64,000 nt of DNA from NCBI RefSeq assembly GCF_003933235.1, contig NZ_RWJI01000001.1:998001-1062000 (forward strand). The letters are read 5' to 3'. Below the pieces are notes generated by a model. The model had not been told where the DNA came from. It was given only the letters and a program-made list of their open reading frames with translations, and made no database searches. A program made the translations under genes and the position numbers. Source of the DNA: Sphingorhabdus wooponensis (GTDB lineage Bacteria; Pseudomonadota; Alphaproteobacteria; Sphingomonadales; Sphingomonadaceae). Shown here piece by piece: positions 50,274 to 59,714 of the stretch; the stretch's first letter is position 1, and each line of letters begins with the position of its first letter.

Positions 50274-50289
50274 CATAGTTGACCTAATG
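50263..50289. promoter_or_regulatory. Perfect 12-bp-arm palindrome over the -35
   Basis: CATTAGGTCAAC (50263-50274) and GTTGACCTAATG (50278-50289) are exact complements around ATA. The downstream half contains the -35 hexamer. It also lies just beyond the thyA stop, so a terminator role is possible, but there is no U-run and the AT-rich stem favours an operator. Confidence 0.6.
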
Positions 50290-50292
50290 GGC

Positions 50293-51225
50293 TTACACAG
50301 CTACCGGTGCGGAGATATGAGACTGAGGCTGGTAATCGACAACTTCGAAATCTTCTATACGATAGTCAAAAATACTGTCTGCTAAGCGCAGCAACTTTAG
50401 CTTGGGCGCTCCAGATGGCGTCCGCGACAATTGCTCTTCGACCAAGGGCGCATGGTTGAGATACAAATGCACGTCCCCACCCTGCCAGATAAGTTCGCCC
50501 GCTTGATACCCACACACAGAAGCCAGCATCCGCGTCAGCAATGCCGCCGAAAATGCGTTAAAGGCAAAACCAAGCCCTAAATCGCACGAGCGCTGAAACA
50601 AAATGCAACTCAGAACACCATCGGCAACATGAAATTGGTAAGTTTTGTGGCACGGCGGCAAGGCCATTTGGTCCAATTCCGCAACATTCCAGCCTTCGAT
50701 AATATGTCGGCGGGACCCCGGATTGTTTTTCAGGCATTCGACCAGCAAGCTGACCTGATCGATCCCCTTTGCCGCACGGCGGAATAAGCCATTCTCTGCG
50801 GCTTCATATCGCGGCCAATTCACCCATTGCGCGCCATAAACAGGTCCAAGGTCGCCCCATTTTTCGGCGAAAGCGGTATCCTCAACTATGCGTTGTTCAA
50901 AATCATCTTGCGAAATATCTGCGCCCGTCTCTCGACGGTAGCGATCCAACGGCCAATCGGTCCATATCTTGACCTTTTGTTCCAGCAACGGCCGGATGTT
51001 CGTATTGCCCGTCAGGAACCACAGCATTTCGCGCGCTGCTGTCTTCCAATATACCCGTTTCGTGGTCAGTAGCGGTATCGCATCATCCGCCAATGAAAAG
51101 CGCATAGTGGCGCCGAACAATGCCTTGGTCCCAACGCCCGTCCGATCGCGCTGAACCGAGCCATTTTCCCAAATTTGACGCATCAGCGACAGATATTGCT
51201 CTTCATAATGTGGCATATTGTTCAT
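50293..51225 (-). CDS. thyA: Thymidylate synthase
   Basis: Methylates dUMP to dTMP with methylene-THF. The 310-residue protein has DRTGVGTKALFGATMRFSL, the catalytic Cys in LPPCHKTYQFHV, the dUMP-binding RSCDLGLGFAFN and the C-terminal SAPVAV. It is longer than E. coli ThyA because of an insertion around residues 90-135, common in other bacteria. The first Met (51225) or the third residue after it (51216) could be the start. No folA follows. Confidence 0.95.
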   Translation of the reverse strand: MNNMPHYEEQYLSLMRQIWENGSVQRDRTGVGTKALFGATMRFSLADDAIPLLTTKRVYWKTAAREMLWFLTGNTNIRPLLEQKVKIWTDWPLDRYRRETGADISQDDFEQRIVEDTAFAEKWGDLGPVYGAQWVNWPRYEAAENGLFRRAAKGIDQVSLLVECLKNNPGSRRHIIEGWNVAELDQMALPPCHKTYQFHVADGVLSCILFQRSCDLGLGFAFNAFSAALLTRMLASVCGYQAGELIWQGGDVHLYLNHAPLVEEQLSRTPSGAPKLKLLRLADSIFDYRIEDFEVVDYQPQSHISAPVAV

Positions 51226-51370
51226 GGCCTATCGCTAAGCGCCGCGTATTATTTTTGCAACCTTGGCAATTGGCCGTCGCCAAGTCGCTCTCATATCAAA
51301 CACTCTAACACCCAATAACACAAAACGTTCTGGCACATTTGCGCTGGCAGCGGGCTATCCCCAAACCCCA

Positions 51371-51487
51371 ATATATGACATTCAAAATATAGTAATTTAA
51401 TAAAATAGTTAAAAATGATAATTTTAAAAAATTTAAATATAAATTCCTGAAACATTACAATTTATTTTTTTTAAATTATAGTAAGCG
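51371..51487. other. Very AT-rich spacer before the two-component pair
   Basis: This stretch is nearly all A and T, with runs such as TTTTAAAAAATTTAAATATAAA and a T8 tract, unlike the rest of the window. It directly precedes the histidine kinase start. No ORF or convincing repeat is seen. Candidate binding region for a nucleoid protein or a regulator, or a sign of acquired DNA. Confidence 0.5.
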
Positions 51488-51488
51488 A

Positions 51489-53204
51489 ATGCTACGCCTC
51501 CCAAAAAAAATAATAACCGATCACATCTTAAAACGATACAATACCACCTGCATTTTATGGGCATGGCCAATTGCCCGATTATTTTTATTTATTATCATAT
51601 TTCTGATTTCGCCGACGTATCCATCCGGTTCGGATTATACTAATTTTCTGCAAATCCACTTTTATATGTGGCTTGGTTGGACGACGGTAGCGACTATCCT
51701 GACTTTTGGCGGACGTTTGCAACCAAAGATATTACGCCTTCAGGTGTTTGGCGACGCGATTATGATTCTTTTTGCCATTATGTTGCTTCGCGGGACGGAA
51801 CAGGCAATTATTGCCTTTGCCGTTTGTGTTGGGGTCATCGCATCAACCACAGGTACAAATAGCAGGCATATTTTAGCGGCGGCTGCGGTTGCTATGTGCA
51901 TGTTTATTTTCCGAGATTTTTTAGCTCCCTTCTCAGGAAGCTCCTCAGTGCAAATAACCTCCGCTTCGGGGCTACCAAGCACATTGTCCCATATGATTTT
52001 GGCGCTGGCAATATTCATGGTCATAACCTCGGCGAGCCGAAGATGCCGTTTAAAGCTTTTCTACAATGAATATTCATCGCTCCGCACACTTGCTCTTGAA
52101 CATTCATTTCAGTTTGATCTTCAAGCTTGGACGAATGCATCGGCCGGCTTGTTTAAGCCTGGTAAAGCAGCTTGCCTAATGCAGGACCCCACGCAGCAAG
52201 CCGTGGGGCAATATCATGAATGCAATCTGCCAGTGCTGCAAAAAGCATCAGAACGTCAAGAACTCATAGACGCCCTGTTTAACCTGCAAATCGGTAGCAG
52301 ACTGTTCGACACAAATTTGAACCGCGTCTTTTTTCCAGATACTGGAGAATACAGGGCTTTTGATGAACATGAGCAACGCATTGCGCACATGTTACGCAAA
52401 GCAGATATCAGGGCCGCTTTGGTCCAACCTGTACAAATTGACCGCATGCGCGGTGGATTTATATGTGCCATAAATAACCATATTGATGCAATCATAAGGA
52501 CAGAAGCAACCTTCTTAGGCCATCATATGACCGAAATGACCACATTTTTAGGGAAAGTCGTTACAGCTCAACGTAATTTCATTGCCGATGCACATGAAGT
52601 TGCGCGGCGCGATCTGCACGACGGCGTTTTACAAACCCTGGCCGCATTGCGGATGCGCTTATTGCTCCTCACAAAACGAGAGGATGTAGCCCACCAATCC
52701 ATAGAATTGGAAATAAGGAAAGCGGTGGATATTGTCACGCTTGAGCAATCTCGGCTTCGCGGTTTTTTGGAAAGTAGCCATATAGCTGATCATACTGTTG
52801 ATCTCATCGCGCAACTGAATATCTGCGCCAGGACTATTTCATTACAATGGGGTGTACTTGTCACATTAAAGTCGGAAGAACCTGCCATTCCAGTCGATTT
52901 AGAATCTTCCTTCAATATCGAGCATTTATTGCGAGAGGTCATAACCAACGCTGTCCGGCACGCAAAAAGCAAGCGCTTGACAGTCACGCTATCGCTCAAG
53001 CAAGGCGCCCTTATAATGTCGGTTTTAGACTTAAGCGAACCGCTTGAGGGGCCGCAGACGCAGAAAAACCCTGAATTAACTTTGAAATCAGCATCGTTGC
53101 TTGAACGACTAAGACTTTTGAGCGCCGATGCATATGTGGAAGGGCTTGGGAAAGGAACGTTGCTGTCGGTCCGTATTCCCATGCAGCAGATAGAGAATGA
53201 CTAG
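51489..53204 (+). CDS. Membrane sensor histidine kinase (NarL-partner, HisKA_3 type)
   Basis: The 571-residue protein has about five or six membrane helices in residues 20-190, a GAF-like linker (about 200-360), the phosphorylation His in ARRDLHDGVLQTLAALRMRL (HisKA_3) and an ATPase domain with the N-box LLREVITNAVRHAKSK. The usual DNG of the G1 box is replaced by DLSEP, and GLGKGTLL may serve as the G2 loop, so ATP binding could be weakened. The signal is unknown. It overlaps its response regulator by 8 bp and has an AT-rich 5' spacer. Confidence 0.85.
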   Translation: MLRLPKKIITDHILKRYNTTCILWAWPIARLFLFIIIFLISPTYPSGSDYTNFLQIHFYMWLGWTTVATILTFGGRLQPKILRLQVFGDAIMILFAIMLLRGTEQAIIAFAVCVGVIASTTGTNSRHILAAAAVAMCMFIFRDFLAPFSGSSSVQITSASGLPSTLSHMILALAIFMVITSASRRCRLKLFYNEYSSLRTLALEHSFQFDLQAWTNASAGLFKPGKAACLMQDPTQQAVGQYHECNLPVLQKASERQELIDALFNLQIGSRLFDTNLNRVFFPDTGEYRAFDEHEQRIAHMLRKADIRAALVQPVQIDRMRGGFICAINNHIDAIIRTEATFLGHHMTEMTTFLGKVVTAQRNFIADAHEVARRDLHDGVLQTLAALRMRLLLLTKREDVAHQSIELEIRKAVDIVTLEQSRLRGFLESSHIADHTVDLIAQLNICARTISLQWGVLVTLKSEEPAIPVDLESSFNIEHLLREVITNAVRHAKSKRLTVTLSLKQGALIMSVLDLSEPLEGPQTQKNPELTLKSASLLERLRLLSADAYVEGLGKGTLLSVRIPMQQIEND

Positions 53205-53835
53205 CATTCTTGTAGTAGACGATCATCCTTTCTTCCTGCACGGATTTAGCCAATATTTAAAGAATATTTGCGACTTCACGGTTGATACGGCGCTGTCTGT
53301 GGAAGAAGCGATGCGCAAATTGGATAGCTCGCCTACTGATCTCGCCATGCTGGATCTATCGATGCACAATGGTGGCGGCATGCGGGTGCTGCGGCACATG
53401 CGCATACACAATCCCGATACTCCTGCGATGTTCCTAACGGTCCATATTGACCCTGAACAGACCATTGAGGCGATGCGCCTTGGCATCAAGGGCATCGCCT
53501 TAAAAGATAGCGACCCTGAAGTCATCATTACTGGCATGAACAGCATATTGGCCGGCGGCACTTGGTTTGATAGCAGCGTGACCGAGCTCGCCTTGCAATA
53601 TTCCGTTGATAAACCAAGCCGCGCCTTTCGGTCTGACGATCTTTTGACCAAAAGGGAGACAGAGATTGTTGAGCTCGTCTGTTTAGGGTTACGCAACCGA
53701 CAGATCGCAGATCAATGTGCCTTAACCGAGGGCACGGTGAAAATTCACCTCAACAGTGTCTTCCGCAAACTTGGCGTTTCCTCTCGTGCGGAATTGATCG
53801 TGCGACGCGAAGGCACGCGCTCGACACAAAATTGA
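53197..53835 (+). CDS. NarL/FixJ-family response regulator
   Basis: The 212-residue protein has a receiver domain with acidic pair VVDDHP, phospho-acceptor Asp in AMLDLSMHNGGG, Thr in FLTVH and Lys in ALKDSD. A LuxR-type helix-turn-helix follows (LLTKRETEIVELVCLGLRNR, then TEGTVKIHLNSVFRKLGVSS). All phosphorylation residues are intact. Translated with the kinase through an 8-bp overlap. The catalase gene starts 185 bp downstream in the same direction and could be a target, which is only a guess from position. Confidence 0.93.
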   Translation: MTSILVVDDHPFFLHGFSQYLKNICDFTVDTALSVEEAMRKLDSSPTDLAMLDLSMHNGGGMRVLRHMRIHNPDTPAMFLTVHIDPEQTIEAMRLGIKGIALKDSDPEVIITGMNSILAGGTWFDSSVTELALQYSVDKPSRAFRSDDLLTKRETEIVELVCLGLRNRQIADQCALTEGTVKIHLNSVFRKLGVSSRAELIVRREGTRSTQN

Positions 53836-54020
53836 GCGTTTAGGGCAATTGGCCAATTTTACGAGTTGCCCGCAACGGTAAAGGTCCCGCCTAAATCGGG
53901 CTTTCATCAATACAATCGATTATTCTGACCAATCAATCTCGTTGGGCTTCATGACGCGCCGTCAATATGACATCCTTATCCCATGGAGAATCCAGGGCAA
54001 AACGGGAGATTTTTCACGTC

Positions 54021-56234
54021 ATGAAAATACGCAACATCCTTACTGTCGCTTTGCTGGCCGCCACATCATCGATGGCGCTGAGCACTGCTGCAGTTGCTGA
54101 AACAGCAGAAACAAAAACCGAGTGGTGGCCAAAGAAAGTGGACCTTACCGCATTGCGTCAAAATGAAGCGCGCGCCAACCCTTATGGCGACGATTTCAAT
54201 TATGCTGCGGAATTTGCCTCGCTCGATCTGGACGCCGTAAAGGCAGATATTCGCAAAACATTGACCACATCGCAACCATGGTGGCCCGCGGATTATGGAC
54301 ATTATGGTCCATTCTTCATCCGTATGGCATGGCACAGCGCCGGCACATATCGCACCGGCGATGGTCGCGGCGGTTCTGATGGCGGTGAACTTCGGTTTGA
54401 ACCGCTGAACTCATGGCCTGACAACGTCAATTTGGACAAGGCGCGTCGTCTGGTGTGGCCAATCAAGCAAAAATATGGCCGCAAGCTTTCATGGGGTGAC
54501 CTCATGGTTCTTGCGGGCAATGTCGCCATGGAAGATATGGGCTTCAAAACCCTTGGCTTTGCTGGCGGACGCGTAGATTCATGGCAGCCTGACCTTGTTT
54601 TCTGGGGTCCTGAGGCCGAATTGCTGGCGGATCGCCGCCGCGATTCAAAGGGCAATCTCAAGGGACCATTGGCTGCATCGCAAATGGGCCTGATCTATGT
54701 GAACCCAGAAGGACCCAATGGCGTTCCTGACCCACTTGCCGCAGCTGCAGAAATCCGCCGCGCGTTCAGTTCAATGGCGATGAACGATGCCGAAACCGCG
54801 GCATTGATCGCGGGTGGACATACCTTTGGTAAGGCGCATGGTGCAAAGAAGCCAGAAGAGTGCGTTGCCGGTGATCCGGGCGTTTCCCCGATTGAACAGC
54901 AAGGCCTCGGCTGGAAGAATAAATGTGGTAAAGGCCATTCAGAAGACACGATCACCAGCGGATTAGAGGGCGCATGGACATCAAACCCCATCGCTTTCAC
55001 GACCCAATATCTGGACAATCTGTACGGCTTTGAATGGGTGAAAACTAAGAGCCCAGCGGGCGCCACGCAGTGGATCCCTAGCGACCCAGCGGCCGCCAAT
55101 ATGGTGCCGGATGCGTTTCGTGCGGACGTCCGCCACGCGCCCATCATGTTCACAACCGACATCGCTTTGCGGGAAGACCCCGGTTTCCGGAAAATCACGC
55201 AGCGCTGGCAGAAAAATCCGCAAGAATTTGCTGATGCCTTCGCGCAAGCTTGGTTCAAGTTGACCCACCGCGACATGGGTCCACAAGCCCGTTATTTGGG
55301 TAAGGATGCACCAAAGGTTACTTTGACCTGGCAGGATCCACTACCCAAGGCGAATTATGCGCCAGTCGACGCTGCTGATATTGGCCAGTTGAAGTCCAAT
55401 ATATTGGCGAGCGGCCTGACCACGGCTGAGCTGGTGCGGACCGCATGGGCTTCGGCATCTTCATTCCGTGCGACAGATATGCGTGGCGGAGCAAACGGCG
55501 CACGTCTGCGGCTTGCCCCGCAAAAGGATTGGGCCGTCAATAATCCTGCCGAAGTGGCGAAGGTCATTGCAAAGCTTGAAACTGTGCGCACAGCGTTCAA
55601 CAAGAGCGCCACTGGTGGCAAGCAAGTAAGCCTTGCCGATTTGATCGTGCTCGGCGGAAACGCGGCTATTGAACAAGCTGCGAAAGCAGCTGGACAGGAC
55701 ATTGTTGTTCCATTCAACGCAGGACGTGTTGATGCGACGCAAAGCCAAACGGATGTTGAATCCTTTAACCAGCTGCAGCCAAAGGCTGATGGTTTCCGCA
55801 ACTATTTTGCCTCGGACGCCTTTTATGGACCGACCGAAGCACTGATAGACAAAGCGGACTTGCTTGGCCTTACCGTAACCGAAACAACCGTATTGGTTGG
55901 CGGTATGCGCGTATTGGGTGCAAATGCCGGTGGTTCAACCGCAGGCGTCTTCACCAGCAAGCCTGGCACATTGACCAACGACTTCTTCACCAATTTGCTG
56001 TCGATGGACACAGTCTGGACGAAGTCCGCAACCGACGCAGGCCTGTATGAAGGCAAGGACCGGGCGACCGGCGCCGCGAAATGGACCGCAACGCCTGTCG
56101 ATCTGGTGTTTGGTTCCAATGCCGAATTGCGGGCCGTCGCTGAAGTCTATGCTTCGGACGATGCAAAGCAGAAGTTCGTGACCGACTTTGTTGCGGCATG
56201 GACCAAAGTGATGAACGCAGATCGTTTCCAGTAA
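54021..56234 (+). CDS. katG: Catalase-peroxidase with a Sec signal peptide
   Basis: Bifunctional haem enzyme that removes hydrogen peroxide. The 737-residue protein begins [20 protein letters not shown] and has a cleavage site near AVA-E at residue 26, so it should be periplasmic, unlike most KatG. The distal site is intact (Arg101, Trp104, His105 in [11 protein letters not shown]). The Tyr ([11 protein letters not shown]) and Met ([13 protein letters not shown]) of the cross-linked Met-Tyr-Trp adduct are present, and the proximal His is in [10 protein letters not shown]. The C-terminal duplicate domain is complete. The upstream in-frame start at 53967 would hide the signal peptide and is rejected. 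Confidence 0.93.
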   Translation: MKIRNILTVALLAATSSMALSTAAVAETAETKTEWWPKKVDLTALRQNEARANPYGDDFNYAAEFASLDLDAVKADIRKTLTTSQPWWPADYGHYGPFFIRMAWHSAGTYRTGDGRGGSDGGELRFEPLNSWPDNVNLDKARRLVWPIKQKYGRKLSWGDLMVLAGNVAMEDMGFKTLGFAGGRVDSWQPDLVFWGPEAELLADRRRDSKGNLKGPLAASQMGLIYVNPEGPNGVPDPLAAAAEIRRAFSSMAMNDAETAALIAGGHTFGKAHGAKKPEECVAGDPGVSPIEQQGLGWKNKCGKGHSEDTITSGLEGAWTSNPIAFTTQYLDNLYGFEWVKTKSPAGATQWIPSDPAAANMVPDAFRADVRHAPIMFTTDIALREDPGFRKITQRWQKNPQEFADAFAQAWFKLTHRDMGPQARYLGKDAPKVTLTWQDPLPKANYAPVDAADIGQLKSNILASGLTTAELVRTAWASASSFRATDMRGGANGARLRLAPQKDWAVNNPAEVAKVIAKLETVRTAFNKSATGGKQVSLADLIVLGGNAAIEQAAKAAGQDIVVPFNAGRVDATQSQTDVESFNQLQPKADGFRNYFASDAFYGPTEALIDKADLLGLTVTETTVLVGGMRVLGANAGGSTAGVFTSKPGTLTNDFFTNLLSMDTVWTKSATDAGLYEGKDRATGAAKWTATPVDLVFGSNAELRAVAEVYASDDAKQKFVTDFVAAWTKVMNADRFQ

Positions 56235-56242
56235 ACACGGAC

Positions 56243-56291
56243 ATAAGCGGCGGCGGGTCATTCCGTCGCCGCTTATTCTTAACCATTTTTT
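56243..56291 (+). terminator. Hairpin terminator after katG
   Basis: ATAAGCGGCG... (from 56243) pairs with ...CGCCGCTTAT (to 56275), with one internal mismatch and a short loop, 9 bp after the katG stop. A T6 run follows at 56286-56291. Probably terminates katG, making the downstream cytochrome gene at least partly independent. Confidence 0.65.
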
Positions 56292-56301
56292 GAGCAATAT
56301 T

Positions 56302-56679
56302 GTGCCCATCACTCTGCGCCTATCTCTATCCATTTTCGGCTTGGCGATTGCGCTGATGGCCACATCTTTTACGCCTGCCACAGCGCAAAAGGCGCGTCCT
56401 GCTGCCTTTGCCCAATGCGCCGGATGCCACGCAACCGAAGCTGGCAAAAACCTTTTCGGGCCAAGTTTGGCCGATGTGGGTGGCAGACGGGCCGGTTCGC
56501 TTCCGGGTTATGCCTATAGCCCTGCCCTGAAGGCGTCGGGTTTGACATGGAACGCAAAAACCCTCGACCGCTGGCTTACATCGCCCCGAAAGACCGTACC
56601 GGGCACCAAAATGCCCTTTAACGGGATACATGACCCTAAATCACGTGAACAGGTCATTGCCTATTTGCTGACGCTATAA
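56302..56679 (+). CDS. Exported class I cytochrome c
   Basis: The ~125-residue protein has an N-terminal signal peptide ending near PATAQ (about residue 29), the haem-attachment motif CAGCH (39-43), KNLFGPSLADVGGRRAG and the axial Met in VPGTKMPF. It resembles cytochrome c2/c550-type soluble electron carriers. The start is uncertain: a TTG at 56290 or this GTG at 56302, neither with a strong ribosome site. It lies 67 bp after katG, and both products are predicted periplasmic, so electron donation to the peroxidase is possible but unproven. Confidence 0.88.
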   Translation: MPITLRLSLSIFGLAIALMATSFTPATAQKARPAAFAQCAGCHATEAGKNLFGPSLADVGGRRAGSLPGYAYSPALKASGLTWNAKTLDRWLTSPRKTVPGTKMPFNGIHDPKSREQVIAYLLTL

Positions 56680-56808
56680 CCCACGCGCACGGCGGGCATC
56701 CATCCAAGTTCCGTAATTCAAGTGGTAAAGCCTATACGCAGCCGTTAACTGCGCCATAAGATGTGCGACATTAGGATCGACACACACCGGCAGGAGGAAA
56801 AACAGCCT

Positions 56809-57975
56809 ATGCGTGCAGCAACATCCCCCGAAGCGGCCCAGTCGCGCATTGGAACGCTCGAAACCCCCTGCCTGATTATTGATGCCGCGCGTATGGACCG
56901 CAACATCGCGCGCTTACGCGACAGGCTGGCTCCCATGGGCGTGCCACTGCGCCCACATCTGAAAACAGCAAAGTCGATTGAAGTTGCTGTTCGGGCGATG
57001 TCTTCGCCGCAAGGCCCCGCAACAGTTTCAACGCTCAAGGAAGCCGCATTTTTTGCCGCTGCTGGCGTTCGCGACATAATCTATGCGGTTGGCATCACCC
57101 CGTGTAAGCTGGCGAAAGTTATTGAGCTGCGCCAAAATGGCGTAGACCTCGCGGTAATCCTCGACACCGTTGAGCAAGCTGAAGCGGTTGCGTTGGCCTC
57201 TCGCACCAGCGGAGAGGTTATCCCCGCATTGATCGAGATCGACTGTGATGGGCATCGTTCTGGCGTGCCCCCGCAGGATAAAGATCGCCTCCTGTCCATC
57301 GGCCGGGCGATTACGCAGGGTGGCGAGCTACGGGGTGTTATGACTCATGCCGGCGGAAGCTACGCCGCGCGCGGGGCCACAGCCCTGCGGCAAGCAGCAG
57401 AAACCGAACGCCGCAGCGTTGTCGACGCGGCAAATATTCTCCGACAGGCTGGCCTGCCCTGCCCCGTGGTCAGCGTGGGATCCACCCCAACGGCGCATTA
57501 TGCCACTGACCTTAGCGGCGTCACGGAGGTCCGCGCAGGTGTCTTCGTCTTTTTTGACTTAGTCATGGCGGGCATTGGTATTTGCGAAATTGACGACATC
57601 GCCATGTCCGTGCTTGCAACGGTTATCGGGCATCAGCGCGAAAAAGGTTGGATTTTAATAGATGCGGGCTGGATGGCCATGTCCCAAGATCGGGGCACGT
57701 CGAAGCAGCAGATTGATCAAGGCTATGGCCTCGTCTGCGATAGCGCTGGCACGCCGTTTCAGGATCTTATTCTGGCGGATGCTAATCAAGAACATGGCAT
57801 CCTAAAGGTGCGTCCGGGGTCGAACGCGGCGCTTCCCGAACTCGCCATTGGTGATCGCGTGCGCATTTTGCCCAATCACGCCTGCGCTACCGGCGCGCAG
57901 CATCGCAGCTACCACATCGTGCATGGCACGTCAGATATCGTTACCAATGAGTGGGTGCGTTTTACAGGCTGGTAA
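56809..57975 (+). CDS. DSD1-family PLP enzyme (D-threonine aldolase / D-serine dehydratase-like)
   Basis: The 388-residue protein has an alanine-racemase-type barrel with the PLP lysine in RPHLKTAKS, and a C-terminal domain whose PNHACAT carries the His-Cys zinc pair of eukaryotic-type D-serine dehydratase and D-threonine aldolase. It therefore likely acts on a D-3-hydroxy amino acid with PLP and a divalent metal, but which one is unclear. AGGAGG lies just ahead of the ATG at 56809, deciding the start against a 16-codon extension. No obvious operon partner. Confidence 0.85.
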   Translation: MRAATSPEAAQSRIGTLETPCLIIDAARMDRNIARLRDRLAPMGVPLRPHLKTAKSIEVAVRAMSSPQGPATVSTLKEAAFFAAAGVRDIIYAVGITPCKLAKVIELRQNGVDLAVILDTVEQAEAVALASRTSGEVIPALIEIDCDGHRSGVPPQDKDRLLSIGRAITQGGELRGVMTHAGGSYAARGATALRQAAETERRSVVDAANILRQAGLPCPVVSVGSTPTAHYATDLSGVTEVRAGVFVFFDLVMAGIGICEIDDIAMSVLATVIGHQREKGWILIDAGWMAMSQDRGTSKQQIDQGYGLVCDSAGTPFQDLILADANQEHGILKVRPGSNAALPELAIGDRVRILPNHACATGAQHRSYHIVHGTSDIVTNEWVRFTGW

Positions 57976-58112
57976 AGCGCATGCAGAAATTGCTTTCGCG
58001 CTGGGCGCCAAAGGGCAGCAAAGGCTGGCGCGCGATTTAACAAGAAAGTGTCACTCGACACTCCCAACATCCCTTTTCAAAGCTGCAGATCTGTCAACTC
58101 GCTTGCGCCGAT

Positions 58113-58127
58113 GTTCTGTTTATGTTC
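58113..58127 (+). promoter_or_regulatory. LexA (SOS) box upstream of the Y-family polymerase
   Basis: A perfect GTTC-N7-GTTC is present (58113-58116, 58124-58127), the same form as at lexA. It lies 32 bp before the ATG at 58160. This is direct evidence that the polymerase and the coupled zinc-ribbon gene belong to the SOS regulon. Confidence 0.85.
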
Positions 58128-58159
58128 TTTTACAAATCCCTCTCCGATTCGGCACTCCC

Positions 58160-59404
58160 ATGCGCAAACCAGACACAATCGAGCACCTCTATTTGGACTT
58201 TGACGGCTTTTTTGCGAGCGTTGAGCAGTTGCGAAACCCTGCCTTACGCGGGCGTCCTATCGGCATTGTTCCCTATGAGGGCGGACGTTCGTGCATCATC
58301 GCCTGTTCACGCGAAGCGAAAGCGCACGGCGTCAAAAACATAATGATGGTGGATGAAGCCAAGCGGATATGTCGCGATCTAATTTTGGTACCGCAAAAGC
58401 CAGATTTATACAGGCGTGCGCATAACGAGCTTATATCGCAAATTGGCTCCGTAATCCCGGTCGATCAGGTCAAGTCGATTGACGAATTAAGTTGCAAACT
58501 TGACGAAGGGCAAAGGGCCGATCCGGCTGGCGTGGCTGCGGCTATCAAGCGGACGATCCGCTATAATATCGGCGCAAGCATCACATGCTCTATCGGCTTT
58601 GCCGCCAATCGCCATTTGGCCAAAATTGCAGGCGGGACGCAAAAGCCGGATGGCATTTCTATCTGGCGACCTGAGGCCATGCCTGCCCCCTTATTGAAGC
58701 TCCCCTTGGATGATATACCGGGCATCGGGAAAAGGATGGAAATTCGGCTTGCAAAAGCTGGGATAACGACAATGGCGGCCTTGCTGGCGACCCAACCTAA
58801 ACAGCTTCGCGCTTTGTGGAATAATGTTACCGGCGAGCGGCTTTGGTATGCGCTACACGGCTATGCGATAGAAGCACCGCCTACCGAACGCGGCATGTTC
58901 GGCCATGCAAGGGTTTTGCCGCCCGATGCGCGGACGTTGACGGATGCTAAGACAATATCGCGCCTGTTGCTTGTGAAAGCAGCTCGGCGGGTGCGCAGGG
59001 CCGGATATTACACAAAGTCCATTACCCTATGGATGCAATATTATGAGGGGAGCGGGTTTGACAGCCTGACACTGCCACAAGTGAATGACGATCAAGCGCT
59101 GCTAACCGCGCTCGCTTCTCTTTGGGAACGCCTTACAAGCCGCCTGACTAGCAAAACGAGGGTGATGCGTATCGGTGTTAGTCTTGGCGATCTAACAACT
59201 GCCAATCATCGCCAGCTCGATTTTTTGTTGGATGACGATTCCGAACGACAAAAATGGGAACGGCTGGGGTCTGCGCTTGACCGGCTTAATATCAAATATG
59301 GCAAAACGGTTGCCAGTGTCGGTTTTTGGGAGCCGCCGCCCGGTGGCAATGTTGGTGGTAAAATATCATTTACGCGGATTCCCAGTGCAGAGGATTTTTG
59401 GTGA
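58160..59404 (+). CDS. dinB: DNA polymerase IV-like Y-family translesion polymerase
   Basis: Copies damaged DNA. The 414-residue protein has the catalytic Asp in YLDFDGFFASVEQ (D13), the aromatic steric gate at F17/F18, the carboxylates D108-E109 in KSIDELSCKL, the helix-hairpin-helix PLDDIPGIGKRMEIRLAKAG and a little-finger domain. SIDEL replaces the usual SIDEA, marking a divergent branch. The ATG at 58160 is placed after the LexA box; the open frame extends back to 57848 but overlaps the previous gene and the operator, so it is rejected. Its stop overlaps the zinc-ribbon gene (GTGA). Confidence 0.9.
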   Translation: MRKPDTIEHLYLDFDGFFASVEQLRNPALRGRPIGIVPYEGGRSCIIACSREAKAHGVKNIMMVDEAKRICRDLILVPQKPDLYRRAHNELISQIGSVIPVDQVKSIDELSCKLDEGQRADPAGVAAAIKRTIRYNIGASITCSIGFAANRHLAKIAGGTQKPDGISIWRPEAMPAPLLKLPLDDIPGIGKRMEIRLAKAGITTMAALLATQPKQLRALWNNVTGERLWYALHGYAIEAPPTERGMFGHARVLPPDARTLTDAKTISRLLLVKAARRVRRAGYYTKSITLWMQYYEGSGFDSLTLPQVNDDQALLTALASLWERLTSRLTSKTRVMRIGVSLGDLTTANHRQLDFLLDDDSERQKWERLGSALDRLNIKYGKTVASVGFWEPPPGGNVGGKISFTRIPSAEDFW

Positions 59405-59652
59405 ACTGGCGAAGCAATATCCAAATACTCGATTTGGACGCAAACAACTGGCTGGAACTGACTTGCAAGAAATGCGGAACGTTCCGGTGGCTAACGGGTG
59501 CAGAGTTACAAGCGCGGAAGGGAAAAGAGCGGCTAACTTTAGGCGAAGTCGAAAGTCGCGCACGGTGTCGGCAGCGCGGGTGCGGTGGCACTATGCGGAT
59601 GGCCATGCCCGCGCCTCAAGACACGGCTGGGTTTGTCGGCGGAATTGCTTAA
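59401..59652 (+). CDS. Small zinc-ribbon protein coupled to the SOS polymerase
   Basis: The 83-residue protein starts at a GTG overlapping the polymerase stop (GTGA). It has Cys pairs in LTCKKCGTF and ARCRQRGCGG, about 32 residues apart, forming a likely zinc ribbon, with a charged helix between. I do not recognise a named family. The coupling and the shared LexA box predict production after DNA damage together with the polymerase, suggesting a DNA-binding or polymerase-accessory role (inference). A 163-residue ORF in another frame (59232-59723) is considered a shadow. Confidence 0.7.
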   Translation: MNWRSNIQILDLDANNWLELTCKKCGTFRWLTGAELQARKGKERLTLGEVESRARCRQRGCGGTMRMAMPAPQDTAGFVGGIA

Positions 59653-59714
59653 AAATTGGCGGAGAGATAGTCCGCCGATCAGCGCTCCAACATCGTCCAA
59701 TGAAATCCCAAATA

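Noticed and set aside
51371-51487. Replication origin or partition site because of the AT-rich tract
   Set aside because: No DnaA boxes or iterons and no replication gene nearby; more simply a regulatory or acquired spacer.
57848-58159. 104-codon N-terminal extension of the Y-family polymerase
   Set aside because: It overlaps the PLP-enzyme gene, crosses the LexA box and has no similarity to polymerases; the ATG at 58160 gives the family start.
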